Source: Brachypodius melanocephalos (lineage: Eukaryota > Chordata > Aves > Passeriformes > Pycnonotidae). Taken from it: a stretch of 64,000 bases of DNA. The position numbers were made by a program, and so were the translations under genes. Below are positions 56,193-64,000 of this stretch, piece by piece. The stretch lies in contig VZSR01003022.1 of the NCBI GenBank assembly GCA_013398615.1, positions 3,672,573-3,736,572 of the forward strand, read 5' to 3'. Every line of letters starts with the position of its first letter. The stretch's first letter is position 1. The notes beneath the pieces were generated by a model. That model saw only the letters and a list, made by a program, of their open reading frames with translations. It searched no databases and was not told where the DNA came from.

Positions 56193-59010
56193 CGTTCCAA
56201 AGTTGCGGGCAGGGGGCGGCCCCGCACCCCCCCCAGAGGCAGCGAGGGCGGCAGCGAGCGGGGCTCAGCGGGCGGGGCGCGGGGCTACGCGGGGGCGCAT
56301 GGCGAGGGCACCGGGGGGACACGTCCCCCCCAGCCCTACCCTTGCCCCTGCCCGCTGCCGGCCGAGCCCATGGCCGGGCCCCCGGGCTCCGCTCCGCTCC
56401 GCGCACCCCGCGCTGCGGCTCCGCTCCGCCCCGCACCGCCCCGCGGAGCCTCCGCCGGGCTCCGCCGAGCTCCGCCTGCCATCTAGCGGCAACCCGGCCC
56501 CGCGGAGGGGGCTCGGGGCACGGGGGTAGGGGAGGTGGGGGTGCGGCAGCCCCCCGAGGTCAGGGGGTGGCGGTTTTGGGGGGAGGATGGCCGGGTTTGG
56601 GCGGAGAGGGCGGCAGCATCGCCGCGCAGGTGACGGCGTCGGGGACGGCGCGGGGACCTCGGGAGGCAGCGATGGCCCTTTGGAGGGGACAGTCAGAGCA
56701 GAAATGCCACCGAGCACCGTGCCCCCGTGCCGTTTGATGTGGGGGAAGGGGGATTAGGAGCAGGGCAAACCTCCCTTGTGGGGAAAGGCGGGTCCGGAGT
56801 CTCTGACAGCACCAGGCTGCAGCTCTGCGGCCCCATCACTCTGTCTTCTCTCTGGGGGGCACAGTCACGGCCCACGATCTGGCTCCCCAAAGTCCCCGGG
56901 TACTCCAGGGTGCTGCCAAAAGGCCCAGGGCGATGTCCTTGGGAAGACAAAGAAAAGGCCGTGAGAGCTGAGGCAGAAGCAGTGCCGAGCTCAGCAGAGG
57001 TGTTTCTGGTCTCCTGTGAAAGGTGACAAGCACAAAAAGCCTCCCAAAAGTTGGGACTTGAAGGAGCCAAGTGTGCACAGAGCCCAGAGATGCCCCATTT
57101 CCAACCCCAGCCAGGATGGGTGAACCACTGGGGGTGAGGGAAGGGATGCAGCACCCTGGGGTGAGCATAGAATAGCTGGGAGGAGATGTGCACTCCATGT
57201 CCCCCATGTGCACTCTTGGCCAGGCTACAGGACAGGGCCAGGCCGTGGTCTGGGGGGCTGTGGTGCCAACAGGGTCCCCTCCTGCCACGCTGGCTCCATG
57301 GCTGGCACTGGATACCACCACGGGTACCATAAAGCACAGGGTGACACCAGGGGACAGCTGTCCCTTTGCCTTCCCCACAGTGGGATGCTCTCCCCCCATG
57401 ATCTCCCCCAGCCTTTCTCCATTCCCTCTACCTCCAGAGAGAGAAACCTCCCTCCACCCTCACCTGCCTGGCCTGGCTCAGTGATCTGCTCCTCGAGTGC
57501 TGAGCAATCCCAACACCCTCCCAGCACCAGCCACTCCCTCCTCTACAAACGAACCTTGACCACAATCCCAGGGTTTTCCCGTGGGGCTGGTGAGGAGGAA
57601 ATGCTGCTGTGATACCACATTTCCATAGGCATCCCAGAAACTCACACTGCTTCCTTCTCCCCAGTGGAGACCAGGAGTGGCCTTGGTCAGCAAAGCTGCA
57701 GGGAGCATGAACTGCAACAGCACCAGCCACAGGGGAGCTCAGGGACAGCGGCTGGAAATTCACCCCAAACCCAAAATTTTTGAGATTTAAAAATCTCAAT
57801 TTTTTTTTATCATTTTTGTCATAAGAAGTTATGAGATTTTTTTTTCCTCCTAAAACCCAAGTAGAAGCAAGAGGCAAAACCATGTTCTCCAGGACTTCTT
57901 AAAAAGAGAAGGGGTTTTGTGTTCATCCACATTTTTCATGGGCAGGTGACAGGGAAGGGGTCATTGCCACACCAGGTCTGGGTGGGATCACAGCAGGATG
58001 CAGGCGGATGCACAGACTGAGGATTTGCAGGAAATGTGGCCCAGGAGCAGCAGTCAAGCCAAACCCTCAGGTCATCTTGGCAAGGACACCCTTCTCTGAA
58101 TCCCATCGTGTGAGAACTTTATGGACACAACCAGGCAGCCTCAGTGCATGGACAGACCCCAAACACCAGCTGGGTGCTCAGTCCATGCTGTTTTAGGTGC
58201 AGCTGGGAGCATCTGGCCTCCTCTGGAAAAACCACCTGGCATTCTTCACCTGGCAAGGAGGGGAGCAGCAGCTGAGTGAAGATGCTGTGGGGATCCTGCT
58301 ACCCCTGATTTCCTGCCTGCTCACTCCACTCCCAGCTCCTGCTGCTCTGGCAGGAATTCTCAGTTCTCACCTGAGCTGTAAAACCACCTCAAAATCCAGT
58401 GCTACCCTCCAGAGCCCAGCTCCAGCCAGCAGCAGGAGGCAGAGCCCTTCATTCCAAGAACATCTTTCCAAGATCAGCTCAGCTCCACGGGGCTGGAAAC
58501 CTTCCTGATGCACATAAACACTGCATGGAGTGGGTGATGGAGCAGCCAAGCCACTGCCTGGCATGTGCCAGGATCCAGCTGTGCCTTCCTGAGAGCCTGG
58601 GAGGGACAGGGAACATCCCACCCAGGAGTGCAGAGCAGGGGGGACCAGAGCTCCAGTGAGGGGTGAATTCTGTGGGATGGGACCCTCTGACCTCCGTAAG
58701 GATAACACCAAGGTCCTTCTGTGCATCCCACAAGCTCTGGGTGGTGCCCATCCAACTCTTCCCTGAGGCCAATGGCAGCGGCTTCCCATAAGGAAAAGTC
58801 TGGGGTGTGGTGAAGCACCACTCATTTAAGAATTAGGGGTGAGTGACATTAAGGGGAGAAGGGAGGAGATGGTGTCCTCCCATTCCTCCTTCCAGAGCTG
58901 ATCCTGGGCTGGAAAATGCCCCCAAAAGGCTTGGCTGTTTCTTGGGCAGGCAGAAGGCAGCTCAGCCACCTTGGCTTCCTCCAGGTGCCTCCTGCAGCAC
59001 TGACCAGGAA

Positions 59011-59074
59011 ATTAAAATAAATAAAATAAAATAAAATAAAATAAAATAAAATAAAATAAAATAAAATAAAATAA
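59011..59074 (+). repeat. (AAAAT)n microsatellite
   Basis: About a dozen ATAAA/AAAAT units after GGAAATTAAAATAAAT, intergenic. Confidence 0.95.
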
Positions 59075-59438
59075 AGACTTTAAAAAGATAGAAATCTGCT
59101 CCTGTCAATCTCCATGCACATCCTGGCAGGGTGCTGAGGTCAGCAGGGAGCAACAGTCAGAGTTAGTTCTGCTGCTCCCAATTCCCACCAGAATCAGCCC
59201 CAGGGATGGGAATGTGGCATTCCCCACCCCCCAGGGCCCTCATCCCTGAGGAGAAGTGCTGCAGCAGCCAGTCCTTTCCCTGTGCTGCTGCTTGAAACAA
59301 AAGCTTAATTAACTACCAGCTCGCTGTCTGTTTAGAGGGATAAATCTAAAATCCAAGGACGGTAATAAAGCAGTGAATTATCTTCTTCGGCAGCTGAGAA
59401 GCAATAGCCCCAAAAATCAATATGCTGAAGTTATACTG

Positions 59439-59463
<25 letters not shown>
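59439..59463 (+). repeat. (CA)n microsatellite
   Basis: Twelve uninterrupted CA units, intergenic. Confidence 0.95.
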
Positions 59464-59469
<6 letters not shown>

Positions 59470-59662
59470 TTGTTATTCTGAATTCAGCAGCAGCAGGGAA
59501 TGGAGAGAACCAACACAGCAGTCAGCTGGCCCAAAAGAACCCAGTTTTGCACCAGTTAGAGCCCCTGCCCACCCAGAGGTAGACATGGAGCACCTCCAGT
59601 GCAGGCAGAGGACACCAGAGCATCCTCTGGGGGATGGGACTCACCCTGCACCTCTGGCCCAA

Positions 59663-60273
59663 TGTCCTGGTTTAGGGCAAATTTGGGAGGAAGCCTCTGA
59701 ATGGGGTCCCTCTAGAAAGCAAATTCAAGCAGCCCTTCCCTCCACCTGTTTGGGAGACATAAACCTCCTTTGAGAGGAGTGGAAAAAACTGTTTATTTAA
59801 CAAGCAAAGTACTCACAAACATGGAAAATGGATAATGCTAAACAATAAAACCTCTCGCTGTTCTGAAGAGATGGCAAGTTCAGAAAGTCCTTGCTGTGGG
59901 TTGTAGCTGGGCTCACTCAGTCTCTTATCAGACCCCCCCTGGACTGGAAAATGCCATCCTGGTCCCTGGTGTGCCACAGGTGTGAGCTCCTGGTGTTTTT
60001 CTGGGTTTTCCAGAGCAGGGACAATCAGTTCCAAGAAAAAGAAAAGCCACAGTCTGAGGAACTTCTCTGCCTCAGCCAGCTAGAAACTAACTAAAAGCAA
60101 AGGAGACCCAGGAGCAGAATGTGGAGGAGTGAGTGCAGCTCCTGAGAACAAACCTGGCGCTTCTTCTCCACCTCTTCACTCTCAGAACCAGTCTTAAATG
60201 TGCAGAACTCAATATCCAGCATAAACAGAGCAGACAACTGGGGATATGATCATCATAAAATCACTCCAGGACA
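59663..60273 (-). mobile_element. Retroviral LTR upstream of MGAT5B, sense orientation
   Basis: The termini TGTCCTGG (59663) and CCAGGACA (ending 60273) form an 8-bp inverted repeat with TG...CA. On the minus strand AATAAACAG lies about 100 bp before the 3' end, giving orientation minus. It is 611 bp, of solo LTR size, with no retroviral genes beside it. Flanks (CCCAA and CACAG) are not a clean duplication. About 3.5 kb upstream of the MGAT5B start codon. Confidence 0.8.
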
Positions 60274-61419
60274 CACAGCACAAGGAATTTTCAACTGATC
60301 CCTGCTGACTGTGCAACCCCAAGTCCCAAAACTCCCTAAGCAGCCATGGCTGCACAGAACATCATGGTTTGGGTCACCACAGCTGCAGGAAAGGGGTTAG
60401 AAATGCAGGGCTGTAACCCACCAGAAATAAAGCTTAAAATACCTTCTGCAAAGGTCACAGACCTCATACACTCATCACTGCTCAGCTGGTGCACCTCCAG
60501 ACAAGCCACAGTGACAGGATTTATCTGGGCTTTTGGTGAGCAGTGCCCACATGCTGGGGATCCAAAAGCACCCCAGGACCCTCCACAGACTCCCCACTCC
60601 AGCCCAGGACCCTCCTTCAGTGCTTTCCAAAGCCTGGGGCTTGGATCTGCCCATGTTTCATCTTGGAGCTTCCTCTCGAGCCTCAAGCTACTGGGTCTTC
60701 ATGGAAAAATAATGATCCCAGAGGGGGAGAATCACAGCAAACAGCAGAGCTGTAATGTGCTATGACAAGCCACTTCCTCAAGTTCTCCCCAGCACAGTCT
60801 TGCCCTTGAGATCAGAGAGATAATTTGATTGCAGGAGCTGCAATGCCCAAATGCTTTGGGCATTAGGATCACTTAGTCACCATAACTTCTCTGTCCCCCT
60901 CAGGGGGGACATTGCTGGGGACAGGGAGCTCTTTTATGGACACAAAACAACTCTGCTCCACCACTGGCTCAGCCTCAATTGCTGCATTCATGCCTCTCCC
61001 ATCTCGGTAGCAACAAGGCAGAAAGGCTCTGAGCCTGGGCCTGACATCCTGTGCCACTGGCATCACCAGCCAGGGGCAGCAAAAAAACCCTAAATTTGCT
61101 CCTCTGTTTGGAGAGAACACAAAGAGCAGGGAGGGGATGGCAGTGTCCTAAAGCCACCTTGGCACCCCCATGCACAAGATGCTCAGGAGCTTCCTGAGGC
61201 TGCTGAAAGGGACCGAGAGGAACCAGCAAAGATCCAGGGCACAGCTGGCCTTGCTGCTGCCAGAGCAGCAAATGTGGGTGCTGAAGATTCATCTGCAGCC
61301 TGCAGAAGATGCAACGTTTCCCTTCAACACTTGAAATCCAGAAACACTGCTCGGCTAACAGGCAGCAGGGAGAGGGAACCTGGCACTGCCCTGGGGGGAT
61401 TTACCAATCATGAGGGCCC

Positions 61420-61960
61420 CAGAATCTGTTCTCTGCTCCATGGGGCTGCTCTCTGCTCCCCAGGGCTGTTCTCTTGGGCAGTTCTCCAGTTCACAGGGCT
61501 GTTCTCTGACCTCTGGAGCTGTCCTCTGCTCCCTGGAGCTGTTTTCAATGTTTTCTCGTCCCCAGAGCTGTTTTCTGGAGCTCTTTTCTGGACTCTGGAT
61601 CTGTTCTCTGTTCCCTGGAGCTGTTTTCTGGACTCTGGATCTGTTCTCTGTTCCCTGGAGCTGTTTTCTGGACTCTGGATCTGTTCTCTGTTCTCTGGAG
61701 CTGTTTTCTGGACTCTGGATCTGTTCTCTGTTCCCTGGAGCTGTTTTCTGGACTCTGGATCTGTTCTCTGTTCCCTGGAGCTGTTTTCTGGACTCTGGAT
61801 CTGTTCTCTGTTCTCTGGAGCTGTTTTCTGGAGTTGTTCTCTGTTCCCTGGAGCTGTTCACTGGGGCTGTTCTCTGCTCCCTGGAGCTGTTTTCTGGAGT
61901 TATTCCCTGTTCCCTGGAGCTGTTTTCTGGAGCTGTTCCCTATTCCCTGGAGCTATCTGC
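61420..61960 (+). repeat. 40-bp minisatellite with 120-bp higher-order period
   Basis: The core 61581-61820 is six 40-bp units, each made of two diverged 20-mers (CTGTTTTCTGGACTCTGGAT and CTGTTCTCTGTTCCCTGGAG). Units three and six share a C-to-T change (TTCTCTGGAG), so 61701-61820 repeats 61581-61700 with one difference. Looser 20-mers of the same type extend to 61420 and 61960. No stop codon falls in the unit, so long ORFs appear on both strands. Confidence 0.95.
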
Positions 61961-63963
61961 ATGGCTGAGGTCCCAGTGGGGTGCAGGTACCACCAGGCAG
62001 ACCCTGATCTCTGTCCCCTGCTACCCTGGGACAGCAGCTGGGAGCCCAATGGTGATGTTCAGCACTTCTGCACTGCCTCAAGGCAGAGCCAGCAGCACCC
62101 CCGGGGCAGATCCGGCAGGGCTGGGGGCTGCTGCAGCCCTCAGCAGTCGGGAGGGGCTCTCTCAGCCCACTGGGGAGCAGGAGGAGCATTCCAGCCCTTG
62201 GATCCCCAGGGATGCTGCAGCCCCCAGCCCCGGCAGCACAGCCCAGGACCCTGTGCTCAGGTGCCTGCTGGAGGTGCACAGCCAGGTCAGCTGGAAAACA
62301 CGGGATTCTCCAGCTGCCGTCAGCCCGGGGCTGCCAGCGCTGCCTTGCAGGGGGAATTTGGGAAGCTCCTGCTCCTCCAGCCTGTCAGCACTGTGAATCC
62401 TTCACTTCCATTAGCTGCTAATTCACTAATTCAGCAAAGCAAAATAATCGACGTACCGATCACTCCTCAGCTCCCGATAGGATTATCTGTTCTGAGAGCA
62501 GCGGGGAAGCTGAATTTCCCTTTCTCTTCCTTCTTAAATAAACTCATGCATTTTTCTTGCGATGTTAATTAAACCCAGCAACGACCCCGGCTTCAGCGAG
62601 AAGCAAACACAAAAGGTGAAAGGAAAACCCGAACCAGCTTTATCGGTCAGGAAGGGCTCCTGGCTCCCCGGCTGCAAAGGGAGATGCTCAGAGGAAACAC
62701 GAGCGGCGATTAAAAATTAAAGAGAGAGGAAGATGTGTGCAGCAGAGAAGGGAGATGCATTTGGATCGCTGCAGTGCATTAAGGGGCAGCTCCTGACCCC
62801 TCCAGAGAGCACAATTCCATCCCTGGGCAGCTCTGCCCGGCTCCATCCAGGCAGGGAAGAGGCAACAAAGGAGGGACCGAGCCCAGGGTGAAGGAGAGCA
62901 GCAGGGCAGGGTGGGGAATGCTGAACCACTGCTCCTGAAGGGGAGAGAGCATCCTTCCTCCCTTTGGGTGAGGTTATTTGAGGCTAAACACCCCAGAGAG
63001 CCCTCACCGGGAAGGGGACCAGGAAAAAAGGCAGGGAAAGAGTCAGCCCCAAGGGCTGGATGTGTCCCTTTGCTGGGCAGAGTTCTCAGAGCTGCCAGCT
63101 CAGGTTTGTCTCCCCCCCGTGCCTCTGTCACACTCAGCTGAGCACATTTCCCAGCCCGGCGCGGTCCCAGGAGGACAATACATTGCTCAGCCATTGGATT
63201 AGCATCGAAAGGACAAGAAAAATCCTCTGGAGGAGCTTCCCAGGTTTGTTAGCACGTTATCCTGAGCTCCTGCAGCAAGTGTTGCCTCCCTATCCCGGGA
63301 GAGTCTGTAACCCCCCTGCCATCCCACAGGATGAGCATGGATTTTATCCCCTGTGGAACAAACCTGGTGGTATCATCGTGCACAGTGTGGAGACAAGTTT
63401 GAGCTCAAGGTGGAAGTGCTTCACACAGGACTGGGGAGAACACAGAGCTTAAACCACCCCCAAAAGGTTTCTGCACCCCCAGGGACGGACCCAGCCACCC
63501 AGAGCTGGCATCAGCCCCCCAAAATGAGCCCAGCAGGACACTCACACCCCCTGCAAGGGGCTGGGGAGTGCCAGAGCTGGGAGACACTGCAGTGAGAGCA
63601 GGGTGATGAAGCAGGAGGAAGGTTCAGCCAAATTAAGATGGACAAGATGTATCAAGCTTGGGCTGTAATTAAAGAAAATCAAGTCAGGGTGAGAAGAGCA
63701 AGAGCTCTCCAGCCTTTTAATGACTGTGGGAGAATCGATGCTGCTGCACAGAGCTCACAGCCCTTCCTGGCAGAGTTTGTGAGGAGTTTGTGCCTCCGAC
63801 CCGCGGGCAGGGTGTCCCTGAGCCCCCAAAGAGGAGCTGAGGGTCGCCCACCCCATCCCTTGGTGTGAACCCTGGATGCTGAAAATATCAGACTTTCTGC
63901 TTTGGCAGGTGGTGACCCTCAGGAGAGCACTGCCTCTGACCTGAGGATGTGGGAACGGCTTCC

Positions 63964-64000
63964 TGTTGTGGTTTGAAAGCAAAACAAGTGAGAGGCTCCA
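63964..64000. mobile_element. Possible start of another LTR, cut by the window edge
   Basis: TGTTGTGGTTTGAAAGCAAA resembles the terminal sequence of avian ERV LTRs (compare the inverted end of the copy at 35190-35719). Only 37 bases are visible. Confidence 0.3.

Larger units (their letters stand above)
55080..56680. promoter_or_regulatory. CpG island over the MGAT5B first exon and promoter
   Basis: CpG dinucleotides are dense from about 55.1 to 56.7 kb and rare on both sides. The island covers exon 1, the start of intron 1 and the proximal upstream region. GC boxes such as GGGCGGGGC (about 56270-56280) lie 80-90 bp upstream of the ATG. No convincing TATA box is seen close to the ATG, which fits a CpG-island promoter. 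The transcription start is not fixed by sequence alone; I place it somewhere in 56193-56480. Confidence 0.75.
56193..64000. other. Upstream intergenic region without a recognised gene
   Basis: Past the promoter I find no exon with a recognisable protein on either strand. In mammals the neighbour upstream of MGAT5B is MFSD11; none of its exons could be seen, so if synteny holds it starts outside the window. The region carries an AAAAT array, a CA microsatellite, an LTR, a 40-bp minisatellite and an AT-rich patch at 62395-62580. Confidence 0.6.

Noticed and set aside
55406..56486. Long ORFs on both strands around the CA tract (Cys/Val-rich and Thr/His-rich)
   Set aside because: They are produced by the CA-rich simple repeat and the CpG island, which is poor in stop codons. 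No conserved protein is recognisable, and MGAT5B exon 1 occupies the region in another frame.
57779..57800. A short AT-rich palindrome (TGAGATTT-AA-AAATCTCA)
   Set aside because: Arms of eight bases in A/T-rich DNA are expected by chance and there is no supporting context such as a T-tract terminator or RNA gene.
61274..62572. A plus-strand ORF of about 430 codons, with overlapping 328- and 168-codon ORFs
   Set aside because: The open frames come from a stop-free tandem repeat. The composition is repeat-driven, there is no known domain, and the ORFs overlap on both strands.
56193..64000. Possible 3' exons of MFSD11, the neighbour expected from mammalian synteny
   Set aside because: No transmembrane-rich exon with proper splice sites could be recognised on either strand.

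Overview
This is a vertebrate, almost certainly avian, genomic window. CR1 LINE 3' ends with the typical tail, several avian-type endogenous retrovirus LTRs and moderately short introns all point to a bird. A songbird is my guess, because the LTR at 35.2 kb looks like a type I associate with passerines; that part is inference. There are no bacterial genes, operons or CRISPR arrays.

The one protein-coding gene I can support is on the minus strand: the 5' portion of MGAT5B (GnT-Vb/GnT-IX, CAZy family GT18). Eleven coding exons with GT-AG boundaries and a continuous reading frame run from the start codon at 56192 down to a donor at 1811/1812. They encode residues 1-472, that is the cytosolic tail, the transmembrane anchor (exon 2), the stem, and the N-terminal and first part of the catalytic region. 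The remaining exons lie off the left edge. Exon 1 sits in a CpG island of about 1.6 kb (roughly 55.08-56.68 kb).

Layout by region: 1-1811, part of intron 11; 1812-18820, exons 11 to 4, including the cluster of exons 4-8 at 13.7-18.8 kb; 18821-49100, the large introns 3 and 2 around exon 3; 49101-56192, exon 2, intron 1 and exon 1; 56193-64000, promoter and upstream intergenic DNA in which I recognise no gene.

The non-genic sequence holds CR1 fragments, at least seven retroviral LTR copies, and simple and tandem repeats. Two LTR copies of one family (23.2 kb and 42.4 kb) have perfect 6-bp target duplications. A different solo LTR at 49.5 kb has a 5-bp duplication. One intron carries two related LTRs in inverted orientation, ending 31 bp from the exon 10 splice donor. 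A 40-bp minisatellite with a 120-bp higher-order period lies 5 kb upstream of the gene and gives spuriously long ORFs. I found no convincing new multi-gene system. The most unusual items are the retroviral insertion structures and the repeats placed close to MGAT5B exons.
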